NCBI GenBank assembly: GCA_947044405.1
Contig: CAMRHE010000356.1
Coordinates: 620,001-684,000 of the forward strand
Reading direction: 5' to 3'
Origin: Leptodactylus fallax
Taxonomy: Eukaryota > Chordata > Amphibia > Anura > Leptodactylidae
DNA length: 64,000 nt
Part shown: in pieces, positions 35,888-47,908 of the stretch
Layout: every line of letters begins with the position of its first letter
How positions within the stretch are numbered: position 1 is the first letter of the stretch
Notes under the pieces: model-generated
Told to the model about the DNA's origin: nothing
Seen by the model: only the letters and a program-made list of their open reading frames with translations
Databases searched by the model: none
Program-made: the position numbers and the translations under genes

Positions 35888-36467
35888 CGGACTATACAGC
35901 GAGGCCTTCCCTGTCACTAGGGTATTACATCCTACTTTATTTATAGCCTCTGGGGGCTGCTATGATTTGTTATTCCTGTAACACCTATATACCATTTAAG
36001 AAATTGGAAAATTGATATCTGGTAGCTGATGGGTCTCCCCCTTTTGTAAGGGGCGAACCGACTACTCTGTGAGTGGGGAGATACGATCCGACTGTATTCA
36101 TTCTCTAGGCCTAGACTATGGTTTGTGTTTTCTGTTCTTTTGTTGTTTTGCCCTTCGCTTTATTCCTTATCCTCCTCTAGCCTGTTCCCCATCTTCTCCT
36201 TCTTATGGCAAAAACTGATTGTCGTTCCCTATAGCCTCAACATGTTAGGTTTAACGTACGTTTGATAAGACTCACTTGTTCTTACTATGCATTGTCACTG
36301 TATGTATTTTATTCATGGATGTACCTCATCTGAGTATATTGTATTGTACTGCGACTATGATGTATATGAGGTCATAACTGTGCCCTTGTTTCCTCAATGT
36401 GTTTCTAACTTGTATTGTATTTCTGTTAAAAATTTCAATAAAAAAACTATTGATATAAAAAAAAAAA

Positions 36468-37005
36468 TCCCCATTGGGGATAAAGACAGAGCAAGGCAGG
36501 GATGCTTTGGCCTGACACAATTACTATAATTTGTGCCAAGAAGCTGCTGTGAGTTATAACTGTAAAGGGGCTGGCATAGATATAATCTCTGCCACATCTC
36601 CTGAGATGTGCCATAATTATTTAGAAGCTGGAGCCTTTTAATAATTGTCTCATATCCTGCCAGCGTAAAAAGGATTAAGACTGTTGCACAGAGAATCAGT
36701 CTTAATAAATCATCCACTGTACTTAATAATCACTTTTTGTAATGTAGAAGTTGGGTAAAGCGGACGAGGCAGATGACAATGATTTTACAGTGATCACTGA
36801 CTTAATAGGTATGGGGACCTATGATATTTGGATACAACCCCAATGCTATTGTTAGGAACACTTTGATAATGCATGATCTGCAGTTATTCAGGTGCAGGGG
36901 GTAAGATTGGAATTACTTTCAGAATGTGATTAACTACAGACACTAAAGAGTTTTGCACATTTTTATGACCAAATTAAAGTAAGATGCACTTCCCTGTAGA
37001 TTTAC
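36468..37005. repeat. SAXO2 intron with an interspersed repeat
   Basis: 36515-36715 is a copy of the TTATTA/AATAAATC-type interspersed repeat, ending TCAGTCTTAATAAATCATCC. The rest is plain intron. Confidence 0.5.
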
Positions 37006-37208
37006 CTCTATATGTAGGATTTGCGTCAAATTTTCCCAGGCCTGCTTGTCTTTTTTCCACTGGTCGTGCGGGGATCATTGGTTCTATCTTATAGGGGTTA
37101 AAGTCTTGTTTGTAGGTTGTTCCGAGGTCAATCTGACCAGGCTTTGGTTGATACTCTTGGTTAGGACGTACTGGACGATTGGTCACTTCATATGGAATAT
37201 AGTCTGAC
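37006..37208 (-). CDS. SAXO2: SAXO2 exon 3: two Mn repeats
   Basis: Acceptor GTTTATATGTTTAG, donor GTAAAT after TATAGAG. Phase 2 in: AA+G gives Lys, restoring TTFKSDYIPYEV across the junction. Then follow RPNQEYQPKPGQIDL, TTYKQDFNPYKI, PARPVEKRQAGLGKFDANP and the start of the next repeat (TYR). Both repeats show the TTxxxDYxPY core of Mn modules. Confidence 0.93.
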
Positions 37209-37689
37209 CTAAACATATAAACATAGATGTGTGACAGCTTTTAGATGAAAATTCAACTTGTCTACTGTCAGTAGTAACTATTAAATCATTCTTTATATAT
37301 AATTATCCTTAGAGGTATCCACAGGCATTAACAGTGATACAAACAACAGTAGCCAAAGTTAAAGTGTATCTCCAATAATGCTGACAGATACATCTCCCTC
37401 TAGAAGCTTAAAACAGATGGCAAGACCCTGGAAGACTCCTGCATAGCAACTTTGCAGCATGGGTTTCTGGTTTTGTGATGTTGCCTTCACAAATGAACCA
37501 CATGATTTCCCCATTGTCAGTCTTAAACCTCTAGTAGGAAATCATTCCATTGGACGTACACTTTAAATAGTGAAAGTACACTAGAAAAACACATAGGGGA
37601 ATCATCAGTGGAGTCTTCTGGTACATTGTTTTAGAATTAATTGGGTGGAATAAATCCATAACCAATGCAGAAGGCTCTGGGGGCTAGAT

Positions 37690-37885
37690 ACATACTGCTC
37701 TTGAAAGTTTTTTTGCTGTCAGCTCTTGATCTAATACAATAACAATCCCTATCAGTATGTCTTTGGAGTGTGGGAAGAAACCCACACAAACACTGCAAGA
37801 ACATACAAACTCCTTGCAGATGTTGTCTTTGAACCCAGGACTCAGACCTCGGAGCCACCATGCAATATATTGCAAATCTTAGCCA
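37690..37885. repeat. Interspersed repeat with GTGTGGGAAGAAACCCACAC
   Basis: Contains GTCTTTGGAGTGTGGGAAGA, AAACCCACACAAACACTGCA and GAACATACAAACTCCTTGCA in a row. This is a sentence-like motif I recognise from many aquatic vertebrate genomes as an interspersed repeat. Class not assigned. Confidence 0.55.
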
Positions 37886-38068
37886 TTTATTATGCCACAA
37901 TCAGTGGGCAAGAGGCAGAAATCACTCCATCTGGGTACTGTTCAACAGACAATTAGACAACAGTATCCACAAAATTTTTCGCCTTCACATAAATCTAAAT
38001 CTTTGTGGTAAAAACTATGTGAAGTTATAGTAATCTACTAGGAATATTGCATAAATGACCCACATTAA

Positions 38069-38498
38069 AGGGGTTTTCAGAGATCACGATAATGATGGCC
38101 TCTTCTTAGGATAAGTTACCAATATCCATTCACTGTAAGTGTTACTCTCGGTACCCCCCAAAGATCAGTTGTTTGAAGGGTTGTGGTGCCATATATATAG
38201 TAGCGATAGTGCAAGACAATGTTACCTCGTCCCATTCACTTAAATGGGATGAAGCTGCAATACCTCACACTGTCCTTTCTTATGGCAGAACCAAAGCCCA
38301 TTAGTTACTAAGTAGATGACATGCAGATAAACAATGGACCAAGATAAACAAAGAAGAGGCTGACGCGCTCAACTGAGAATCGCGGCCCCTTCAGACAAGT
38401 AATCAGCGAGGGAGCTGTGAATCAGACTCCCACCGATCTGATACTAATGGGATGTTATAAGGACAGACCTTCAATTTGTTTAACCCTGGAAAACCCCT
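38069..38498. repeat. TTAA-flanked foldback MITE
   Basis: AGGGGTTTTCAGAGATCAC at the left, CTGGAAAACCCCT at the right, with TTAA at 38065-38068 and 38499-38502. The interior keeps GGCCTCTTCTTAGGATAAGT and CACCGATCTGATACTAATGG, with the diverged arms complementary in part. piggyBac-type by target site; inference. Confidence 0.75.
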
Positions 38499-38504
38499 TT
38501 AATT

Positions 38505-38836
38505 CTAAGGTCCCACGTAGCGAAAAACGCTGCAGAAAAAAAAATGCAGTAGAAATGCATCACGTTTTTTTTTTCTGCAGAGTTTTTCTCAGCGGATTTT
38601 CTTCCCTTATTAAACCTATAGGGAAAACGCCAGCGTTTTGCTGGTGTAATGTGGTATAAACACGGGCGTTTTTGAAAATGCAACTTTTCCGCAGCAGATT
38701 TTTTTCTGCAATGTGTGGATGGGATTAGTCAGAATCTCATTCACTTTGCAGGTACTGTAAAACACAGCATTTTTTTGCCACAGCGTTTCTGCAGCAGGAA
38801 AAACACTGTGTTTTCGCAACATGGAGGTTTAGCTTA
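38505..38836. repeat. Foldback MITE of the GGCCCCAC family, copy d
   Basis: Starts CTAAGGTCCCACGTAGCG and ends CGCAACATGGAGGTTTAG, with CGCTGCAGAAAAA and CGCAGCAGATTTTTTTCTGC blocks. It directly abuts the TTAA element at 38069-38498 on one side and copy e on the other. Confidence 0.65.
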
Positions 38837-38837
38837 A

Positions 38838-39062
38838 AGCTAAGGCACCATGTTACAGAAAAGCTGCTTTTTTGTTGAAGATATTGTTGCAGTTTTTTGA
38901 GCCAAAGTCAGGAGTGAATTTAACAGAAGGGAAAAGTATAAGAGCTTCCATTATATTTACCATTCCTTTTCAAGCCACATTTGACTTTGGCTCAAAAAAA
39001 ACCCCAGCAAAATCTGCAACAAAAAAAAAGATGCTTTCCCACAATGTGAGGTCTTAGCCTAA
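38838..39062. repeat. Foldback MITE of the GGCCCCAC family, copy e
   Basis: AAGCTAAGGCACCATGTTAC at the left pairs with ACAATGTGAGGTCTTAGCCT at the right. The TTTTTTGAGCCAAAGTCAG and CTTTGGCTCAAAAAA blocks pair. It ends about 60 bases from SAXO2 exon 2. Confidence 0.75.
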
Positions 39063-39124
39063 GTGTAAGGTGTAAAATAAGTAACATTGGTAATTTGTAT
39101 CACATTCATATGTAACATATTTAC

Positions 39125-39304
39125 TTAAAGGTTGTTACTCCTTCCATCTTTCCGCGGTTCCCCTGGTATTCATGCTTTGGTTTCATGCTGTTTGGTGGTT
39201 GGATGTTATCATACTGTGGGTATTTCTCCACATATTCAGTCAAAAGGCAAGGCTGGTTAGATTTCTCAAAAATTTTAGTTGGCATATGAGGGCAACGGTG
39301 ACGC
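39125..39304 (-). CDS. SAXO2: SAXO2 exon 2: conserved N-terminal region
   Basis: Acceptor TTTGTTTCAACAG, donor GTAAAT. Phase 2 in (GG+G gives Gly), phase 2 out. It encodes RHRCPHMPTKIFEKSNQPCL and TEYVEKYPQYDNIQPPNSMK, then KPKHEYQGNRGKMEGVTTFK. The RHRCPHxPTKIF block completes the Cys-rich N-terminal motif of the SAXO family that directs the protein to centrioles and axonemes. Confidence 0.94.
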
Positions 39305-40852
39305 CTGTTGAAACAAAAAAAAAAATTGAGTTAAAATAGGGCAATTGTAGTATTACATAATGTTTATTCGGTTAAAGGGAAAACCTTGTAATATATGGCA
39401 CGGTTGCACCATGTCCTTCAGAGTGGGAGTCACTATCTGCAGTGTTCTCTGACTTGATAGAACAAGCTATAATATATATATTATATCTCTACTTCCAGGT
39501 GAGCTGCATCACCCAACCAAGGCTAGTCACATCAGCATTGGAGCCTCTGACGCAGTCTGTCTAAAATCATGGATGAAAAAGATCTACAAGCACAACTTTT
39601 TTGTCTGGCAAAATCACAGAGAAAAGAAGAGATACTCAACAGGCCCTACTATAGTCAATTTTGGGAATTTATTACAACTGACATTTCCTACACCAGTTCT
39701 AATAAAGTACCTGACTGGCACAATGTGTGGCTGAATTATTAAGAGGCCACGGCCTCTGAATAAAAAATTCCCATGTGCCAGAATGGAAATCTACAACAGG
39801 AATGGAGTGGAGTCAGAGTCAAAGACAGTTTTGGGTGGAGTTGGAACAAAGTTACTGAGTCCGACTTCAAATTAAAATGATAAATTATTTTTAATTATAT
39901 TATACAATTATTGGTATTGTATAATTAGATACATAGTTTGTTCCATATTTACTTTCATAGGATTTTAATCACTATCTTTTTATGGAATTAGCGTCACTGC
40001 TTCTGACTGACCATAGTAGTATAATGTTGTACTGTGTTAGCCATTGAAAGTAGTGGAAGAGTGAAGAAATCAGGCGATACCTTTTAGAGGCTAACTGAGT
40101 ATATTTAGAAGTAAGCTTTCTGACTGACCATGGCTGTCAGCCATTTAGGAAGGAGTCGGAGCAGGAGTCGGCCTTGGAAAAATCAAGGAGCTGGAGTCGG
40201 TACTTTGCCCTATCAACTCCACAGCTTGGATGCTCATGGTTCAAAAAAACGTCAGTGCCTGTATTATATGTGAATGCACACTTTTTCCTTTAGTGTGAAG
40301 TGGCTTTTTGGAGGCCCCAGTTCCCCTGCCCTGTGTGCCTCCAGTTTATATCATAAGTTAAAGGAGAAAAATGAAAAATCATAATTTAAAACTTTGCGGT
40401 GGACTTGGCAGATTCATTTTTACAAACTGTAAAGGGAATAGCCTACTGCCATATTATGTAAACTTGTTATTTACCTTTGGTTGTGACTATTACACTAGGC
40501 ATAGAGCTGACACAATAGGCTTACATTTCCTGTTTTCAAAGTGCACTTGACAGTTTTACTGGACGCACTTGGACATAATAAGCAGAGTCATCTCATTATT
40601 TTAGAGGACATAGTATTTCATGACATCTCTTTTGCACTGCTGATAACCTGGATAAGGCAGAAATGCCATGTATGATGTCTATGATGTCACTTTTGTCACT
40701 TCATCATGTGCTGGAGTCTGTATTAATGCACTGCCTATATATTATACAAATAAAAAAATGTATAGCTACACCATAAATAATAATAATACTAAAAACAACA
40801 TTTCTCTTCTACAGACTCGTATGTAATAAATGAGGCTAAAACTATAGAGATA
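39305..40852. other. SAXO2: SAXO2 intron 1, unremarkable
   Basis: No exon or complete element. AT-rich, with a short TATATATA run near 39470. Confidence 0.5.
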
Positions 40853-42448
40853 CAGTAGGGGAAAAAAAAGTCAGCCACCAATTGTGCAAGTTCTCCCACT
40901 TAAAAAGATGAGGCCGGCCTGTAATTGTCATCATAGGTAGACCTCAACTATGAGAGACAAAATGAGAAAACAAATCCAGAAAATCACACTGCCTGATTTT
41001 TAAAGAATTTATTTGCAAATTATGGTGGAAAATAAGTATTTGGTCAATAACAAAAGTTCATCTCAATACTTTGTTATATATCCTTTGTTGGCAATGACAG
41101 AGGTCAAACGTTTTCTGTAAGTCTTCACAAGGTTGGCACACACTGTTGCTGGTATGTTGGCCCATTCCTCCATGCAGATCTCCTCTAGAGCAGGGATGTT
41201 TTGGAGCTGTCGCTGGGCAACACGGACTTTCAACTTCCTCCAAAGGTTTTCTATGGGGTTGAGATCTGGAGACTGGCTAGACCACTCCAGGACCTTGAAA
41301 TGCTTCTTATGAAGCCACTCCTTCATTGCCCTGGAGGTGTGCTTGGGATCATTGTGATGCTGAAAGACCCAGCCACGTTACATCTTCAATGGCCTTGCTG
41401 ATGGAAGGAGGTTTGCACTCAAAATCTCACGATACATGGCCCCATTCATTCTTTCATGTACACGGATCAGTCGTCCTGGTCCCTTTGCAGAGAAACGGCC
41501 CCAAAGCATGATGTTGCCACCCCCATGCTTCACAGTAGGTATGGTGTTCTTTGGATGCAACTCATCATTCACTCTCCTCCAAACACGACGAGTTGTGTTT
41601 CTACCAAACAGTTCTACTTTGGTTTCATCTGACAATATGACATTCTCCCAATACTCTTCTGGAACATCCAAATGCTCTCTAGTAAACTTCAGACGGGCCC
41701 GGATATGTACTGGCTTAAGCAGGGGAACACGTCTGGCACTGCAGGATCTGAGTCCCTGGCGGTGTAGTGTGTTACTGACGGTAGCCTTTGTTACGTTAGT
41801 CCCAGCTTTCTGCAGGTCAGTCACTAGGTCCCCCTGTGTGGTTCTGGGAGTTTTTCTCACCATTCTTGTGATCATTTTGACCCAACGGGGTGAGATCTTG
41901 CGTGAAGCCCCTGATGGAGGGAGATTATCAGTGGTCTTGTATGTCTTCCATTTTCTAATTATTGCTCCCACAGTTGATTTCTTCACACCAAGCTGCTTGC
42001 CTATTGCAGATGCAGTCTTCCCAGCCTGGTGCAGGTCTACAATTTTGTTTCTGGTGTCCTTCCACTGCTCTTTGGTCTTCACCATAATGGAGTTTGGAGT
42101 GTGACTGAGGTTGTGGACAGGTGTCTTTTATACTGATAACAATGTCAAACAGGAGCCATTACTACAGGTAATGAGTGGAAGACAGAGGAGCCTCTTAAAG
42201 AAGAAGTTACAGGTCTCTGAGAGCCAGAAATCTTGCTTGTTTGTAGGTGACCAAATACTTATTTTCCACCATAATTTGCAAATAAATTCTTAAAAAAATC
42301 ATACAATGTGATTTTCTAGATATGTTTTCTCATTTTGTCTCTCATAGTTGAGGTCTACCTATGATGTCAATTACAGGCCGGCCTCATCTTTTTAAGTGGG
42401 AGAACTTGCACAATTGGTGGCTGACTAAATACTTTTTTTTCCCCACTG
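40853..42448 (-). mobile_element. Tc1-type transposon (CAGTGGGGAAAA family), copy 2
   Basis: Flanked by TA (40851-40852 and 42449-42450). Left end CAGTAGGGGAAAAAAAAGTC (with a short deletion of the following TATTTAG), right end TTTTTTTTCCCCACTG. Long inner repeats such as AGTTCTCCCACTTAAAAAGA and its complement. It lies in SAXO2 intron 1, same strand as the gene. Confidence 0.93.
41063..42085 (-). pseudogene. Tc1 transposase with one stop codon, copy 2
   Basis: A 340-residue frame from [20 protein letters not shown] to [11 protein letters not shown] that is open except for a single TAA at 41378-41380, where the other copies have AAA (Lys). Beyond the stop the same frame continues [16 protein letters not shown], so the second catalytic Asp (FQHDNDPKH) is also His. 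The first Asp (LSDET) and the Glu ([11 protein letters not shown]) are kept. The best preserved member of its family here, but doubly inactive. Confidence 0.92.
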
Positions 42449-43334
42449 TATTCCCTTTAAATGCAATTTTCCAATTGACTAGTAATACAATTCAATAGTT
42501 TACTTATTTCCGGGTAATTTGATGCATTAGACATTAGACCTTCATACAATATAGCACATGAGCAGTTAGCTATAACGCAGTATGAAATGAATACTGGTCA
42601 GTACTCCAGCAGCTTGTGTTTATAGGTTTGTTGTAGAAGACAGAGCCTCTGCTGACCTCTACTGGACTGTGTTGATTTCACAGCCATGAATTATACACTA
42701 CTACACAGAAATATATACTATATTTTAACCCCTAAAGGAAACCTTACAGTTGGTTGGGGACCACTAAACAGCCAGCATTCCATGATGCAGCTGAGATTTG
42801 GGGTCCGAGACCTCTTTAAATGACAGCTGCCACTATAGTCTAGGAGTCCACTGCACACTGCACAGTGCTTAGGTACAATGCGTCCGTCCTGTGATGCATG
42901 AGCCTGATGTACAGGATATACGAGTGAAAGGAGTTGCACTGCCCTAGACTACACTGGGTGCAATGCGCAAGTGCTGAAGTGTCTGCCGGACATTTTGATT
43001 GTAAATTATAACTTTATTCTCTCCCCATTCGGAGGACATACATCTATCAGACATGTATGGCATGACCAGTGGATATGCCATAAATGTCTTTTATGAGAAA
43101 ACCCCTTTAAGAACTAAGGGACTGTAATGCATGTACATTATTTATTATATCCTTTCTTGCTATGGTTTATATAATAATTCTGTTATTTTGTGAGGTATAA
43201 TAGTTTAACCTAAAACGCATTAAAAAGACATAAAACGCATCACTCATGGTACACATTTTACCAGTTTTGCCTAGGTTATGTACATTTATGAGCTAAAGTG
43301 TACATGAGCTGCTTGATATATTTTAAACTATTTT
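42449..43334. other. SAXO2: SAXO2 intron 1, no feature seen
   Basis: Ordinary intron with a short AACCCCTTTAAGAACTAAGG piece near 43100 that resembles one end of the TTAA-type MITEs. Confidence 0.45.
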
Positions 43335-44468
43335 AACTAAACTTTAAGACACCTTTTGATTTTCTGGCAGTATTTGTCTCAATGATGAATTTTGTAATAT
43401 ACTTTCTAAACAAATTTTCATTCCTTTCTGTGAAATCCTGCATTTTTTTTTTACTCTTTCCCTTGCTTCTCTATTGAGAGCTGTTCCTGCTTCTCACAGT
43501 GTATGGTGTGAAATGATGAGAAAATGAGGATGGGGTGGTCATTGCAAACAGTTATATCTTGGGCTTTATAAAACGTACAACCTTACTTTTGGTATCATGT
43601 GAAAGAGGAGATTCTCATCTTCATATGACACTATGGCTATATTCACACGACAGTGAATATTGGCCATGCATTTTTTTAAATGGTCATCACAAGGTTGCAT
43701 TAATTCCTGTGAATGAGGGCTATTCAGATGACCGATATTTTGATGGTCTGTTGTCATAGACCATCAAAATATAGATCATGCTCTATTTTTGTCAGGTTTC
43801 ATGGATCCCTCCATACACTGTAATGTATAAGAGATACGTAAAAAAAAAAAGGCACTGCTCGGGTACAAAAGCAGATGTGAAAAATGGACGTTTATCACAT
43901 CTGTTTTGCACTTCTATTAAGTGAATGTAGGCTAAGGATGCAGATGTACCTATATAATTCCCAGAGATATCACTGGTTGAAAACAGTCAGCATTGGGATA
44001 TTTATCTCCTCTTTCATATGGCACTAAGGAATCAGTCATACCTGTATGATTTCCAGAGATATTACTGGTTGGAAACACAGTTGGGATTAAGATATGTATA
44101 ACTGCAGTTGAATATAAATATCCCAATCTTGTCTTTGTTTTCGACCAGTGATATCTCTGGAAATTACACAGGTACATCTGCATCTATTATATGACACCAA
44201 AAGCAAGTTTTTTTTTTCATTTTATCATGCCCAAAATATAGCTGTTTGAAGTGACCCTCCCCCACCATCATTTTACCATCATTTCATCATACACGATGAG
44301 AAACAGGGAACAGCTCTCAATACAGAAGAAAGGGAAAGAGTAAAAAAAATGTAGGATTTCACAGAAAGGAGCCAAACTGTTTTAATAAAGTTCATTACAA
44401 AATTTATTAATAATGCAAATGCTGGCAGAAAATCAAAAGCTGTCCTAAAGTTTAGTTATACTTTAAGC
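43335..44468. repeat. Large foldback element, about 1.1 kb
   Basis: The left arm (AACTAAACTTTAAGACACC, TTTTGATTTTCTGGCAGTAT, CTTTCTGTGAAATCCTGCAT) pairs with the right arm (ATGTAGGATTTCACAGAAAG, CTGGCAGAAAATCAAAAGC, AAAGTTTAGTTATACTTTAA). Inner blocks repeat GTGAAAGAGGAGATTCTCAT and CCAGAGATATCACTGG-type sequences. A smaller element (about 43632-43935, TATATTCACACGAC) is nested inside. Same family as the split element at 15961-18692. Confidence 0.72.
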
Positions 44469-45170
44469 TAAATAAGATATATCTTTACTTGAGCCATAGA
44501 AGTTCCTGTCATTAGATACAGTAACTAATGAAGTGTTAGTAAGTGCTAATGATCCTTTACAAAGAGGTGATGAGGACAAGTGTCAGGCACCGGATGCCAC
44601 TGCAACACAGGTATTGTGGCTATGTTTTCCTTAGTGACTGTATACAGCACATCATGGACACACCCAGGTTACACTTCTAGGCAACTACTCAACATACATG
44701 GACCAATAGGCACCAGTCTACACTTAGTAATCTCTGCTGCTTCCATTGTACAGTATACACAGGACATATTAGCAATAGGGACTAAGCTTGTGAAATAACC
44801 CAAATAGTGCCAATTCTCAGACAATGAGCCACTTTATCTGCTGACACCCTGAGAATGAGAGGATTCCTAGACCTCAGATGGTGCAGAGTAAAGTATTAGT
44901 GTTAGTAAGACTCTGTTCACATGTTGTTTTATAGTGGAATATTACAGGTATACCTTAGGAGTGTGTATTGTGATGTGTTCACAGGCCTCCATGTACCCAC
45001 CGTATTTTAAAAGTATGCTTTTTGCATTTGTTTAGAAAATCAATGACTACTATGTTATTTACCATGCAGAGGGACATAGCAAAAAATGGTACAGCTTTTT
45101 TACAATGGCAGTCATTGGCCCGCAGAATCTATTACTTCACGTAGGACGTCCATTAAAAAAAATAAACACC

Positions 45171-45960
45171 TTCTCCACCATTGCGAGTCTTCGGTGCGAA
45201 CTTACAAACGCTCACTTCTCCGCTTTTTGGTCCTCGCTGCCCGTGCCTGCATCCCGCAGTACTGGAGGCGAGTGGAGCCTCCTCCTCTCTCCCTCTGGAT
45301 TCTAAAGGTCAATGAGAATATGCGCATGGAAAACCTCACTTCCTTCCTGCATGACACGGTTGAAGCCTTTAACAAAACTTGGTTCTACTGGTTGGAATTC
45401 CAACACTCTGGAGAGTATCAGGCGCTTCTGGGCTCTGGGCCTTCCTCTTAGTCCTGGGTGTGGTGCTTTGTACATGGTTTCTGCCATTGGCCTCGGTACT
45501 ATAACTGCATATATAATAACATAGGTGTTGGGGATTGCGGGTCCGGCTGCTGAGGACCTGACATGGATGGTTCTCCGAACCCTCTTTGGGACTCTTATAT
45601 GGTATGTCTTTCTGTTCGCCCCCTATTCACACCCCCTTATCTGCCCTCCCCATCCCCCCTTGTTTTGTTTTTTTTTCCCTTTTCTCGCCTCTTCCTCTCT
45701 TCTCTTCTCTGCTTTTATCGCTTTTTCTGCTCTCCCTCTTTCTCTTTCTTCTACCTCCACTCGCTCTCCCTTTTCTTCTTCTTTTTCCATACTCCTGTTG
45801 CCTTGCTGGCTGGGTCCGTCTGGGGGATTCCCCGGATGGTCCCGGTCCACATTGTTTATTTTTGTATGTGTGTGTTTTTGTGTAATTGGTCTGTTTTGGA
45901 CCTTGTTGTATTATTATAGAAATGCAATAAATATTTGAATTGAAAAAAAAATAAAATAAA
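45171..45960 (+). mobile_element. 5'-truncated LINE with target-site duplication
   Basis: Begins TTCTCCACCATTGCGAGTC inside ORF2 and ends with AATAAATATTTGAATTG and an A-rich tail. The flanks AAATAAACACC (ending 45170) and AAATAAACACC (ending 45970) are an 11-base or longer target duplication. The body carries the ORF2 C-terminus (VLAARACIPQYWRRVE, NLTSFLHDTVEAFNKTW, stop at 45449) and a pyrimidine-rich 3' UTR. A textbook truncated L1-type insertion. Confidence 0.88.
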
Positions 45961-47840
45961 AATAAACACCAGAGAAGAAAGCTTCCATCTTTTTTTTTGT
46001 AACATTGGGATCAGTGATAAACAATGCAACAGAAGGTGCTTCATCTAGATCCTTAATTCTGTCAACTTTTTAGTCTAGAAAGGTTTAAAACAATGGACCA
46101 AACAATACCAATGTGAACACAAGCTTACCCTATAACAGAACAAAGAACAACATAAATGATACCAGGGTTACGCAAGAAAGTGTCACACTGACAATTTGAG
46201 TAAGGGCACCTGTTAAATGTCTATAAATGTTTAAAGTGTACCTCCGATTATAAACAACTCTGCATAAATGAAAAGTACAAGGTCACATAAGAAACTATGT
46301 AATATATATTATTACAAAAAAACATCTCTTTCTCCACTTATCAATGAGAAGCCCTCTCCCTGCAGCAGTGTTTCTGTGTGTCTGTAGCTCCCACTCTGCT
46401 ACCTCTCTCTTCCACCATAGACTTCTATATAACCTGATCATTCAATGAAGCTGAAGAGCCGTCTCCTCTCTGGAGAAGAATTTTATCAGAAAATTGTGAG
46501 TGAGTAAGTCAATGCAGGAGGTAGGAGGAAGAGGAAAGGAGCCTGATTAGAGAAAGAGGATTTTGTCTCTAATAAGATATATTACAAAGTTTCTTATTTT
46601 CTTATTACTTACTTACTATTTATATATGGAAAATTGCTTACAGTGGGGTGTGCACTTTATGTCAGTGGAAATGCTGACTTCGGTTCTGCTGACATTTGTA
46701 GTGGAGACTCCATTGCATATTTCATCACATTTGACACAAGAAACCAGCACATTTTTGTCTGGTGAAATGATGGACACCAAAGCAGAACCTGACCTGGTGT
46801 CCGTCTTATACTGAATATGTCACTGCAAAAAGATTTCTATTATAAACGTCACAGATTCTGTCACATGACGAAAAACAGACAGACACATTTGTGGAATCGA
46901 ACAAATGCCATTACAGTATATGTCAATGGAATCAAATGGATATTGTTGATGTCGGTCACGTGACAGATCCAGCACAGCGTTGTGGTTTCCATTACAAACA
47001 GTGCAGGATTTCTTGCTTCTATGAAACTCCAATACAGACATAACACCGGCAGTGGTTTATAACATCAAAAGGAAGGGGTCACTTTTTTTTTTCCCAAACT
47101 CAGATTCATTTGTTTATTTAAGTGAATGGGGCTGAGCTACAATACCAGACACAGCTGAATTCTAAGAGTTCTGGTGCTGTATCTTGTATAAAAGCTGTTT
47201 GTTTGTTTTTTGTTTTAACAAATCTTATACTTCCTCTTTAGTCAAGGGTTACACTTCAGACATTCTGTAAATTACATAGAAATTGAGTACCTTGAAAATC
47301 TCAGAATCTCTACAGTCCAGCATGTCACTGGCAAATTAAAAAAAAAGCAAACAAAAAAAATGTACATATTGGGATTTCTGTGGCTAAACTAACAGTGACA
47401 TTGTAATACAGTAAATCCCATCACTACTAATGATAGTAATACAATGTAGTTAAGAATATACTGTGATACCAATTTTGGTCCAAATTATACAAGTCTGACA
47501 AATGCACAGAACATATGTAACTGATGTGTTGCTATCATACTGGAGCAGTTGCCTATAGCAACCGGCAGTGGATAGGTTATGTGATTTGGCTCTAATGTAC
47601 ATTTACATCTCCCCTCCATATATAAAACAAAGAGTTTGCTCCAGATTGAGCAGTATATGTAAAATAATATATAAAAGATGACACCAGAGTATGGGGTTCA
47701 ACTATATAGAATAATGACACAAATCCCAAAATTGTCCTAACCACAACAATTAAAGGAATTGTCCAGGATTAGAAAAACATTGCACATTTTTTCCAGAAGC
47801 AATGAAACACCATTTTCCTGGAAACCCTGTACTGCCCTAA
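45961..47840. repeat. SAXO2 intron 1 with one foldback element
   Basis: 46249-46640 is a foldback: AAGAAACTATGTAATATATA and CATCTCTTTCTC on the left pair with GAGAAAGAGGATTTTG and AGATATATTACAAAGTTTCT on the right. The rest is non-coding. Confidence 0.5.
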
Positions 47841-47854
47841 GAAGCCATGTGTGT

Positions 47855-47855
<1 letters not shown>

Positions 47856-47908
<53 letters not shown>
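47856..47908 (+). repeat. TA and CA microsatellite
   Basis: About 20 TA units followed by a short CA run. The open frames across it are repeat translations. Confidence 0.95.

Larger units (their letters stand above)
30413..36467 (+). mobile_element. Full-length L1-clade LINE in SAXO2 intron 3
   Basis: Starts with a G run and GCGTGGCTTGGAGCCGACTG, the same kind of 5' end as the LINE at 53909-60152. It has a 5' UTR of about 157 bases, ORF1 (30570-31847), a 266-base spacer, ORF2 (32114-35887), a 580-base 3' UTR with AATAAA at 36437, and an A tail at 36457-36467. It is antisense to SAXO2. A clean target-site duplication was not identified; both flanks contain a CCCCAT/GGGG-like string, which is only suggestive. 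Confidence 0.93.

Noticed and set aside
30401..36485. Target-site duplication around the full-length LINE
   Set aside because: The two flanks share only a rough CCCCAT/GGGG string; not a clean duplication.
41436..42104. 222-residue + strand open frame
   Set aside because: Shadow of the antisense Tc1 transposase at 41063-42085.
45525..45938. Open frames of 137, 118 and 99 residues, rich in Ser, Phe and Leu
   Set aside because: They lie in the pyrimidine-rich 3' UTR of the truncated LINE at 45171-45960; composition alone explains them.
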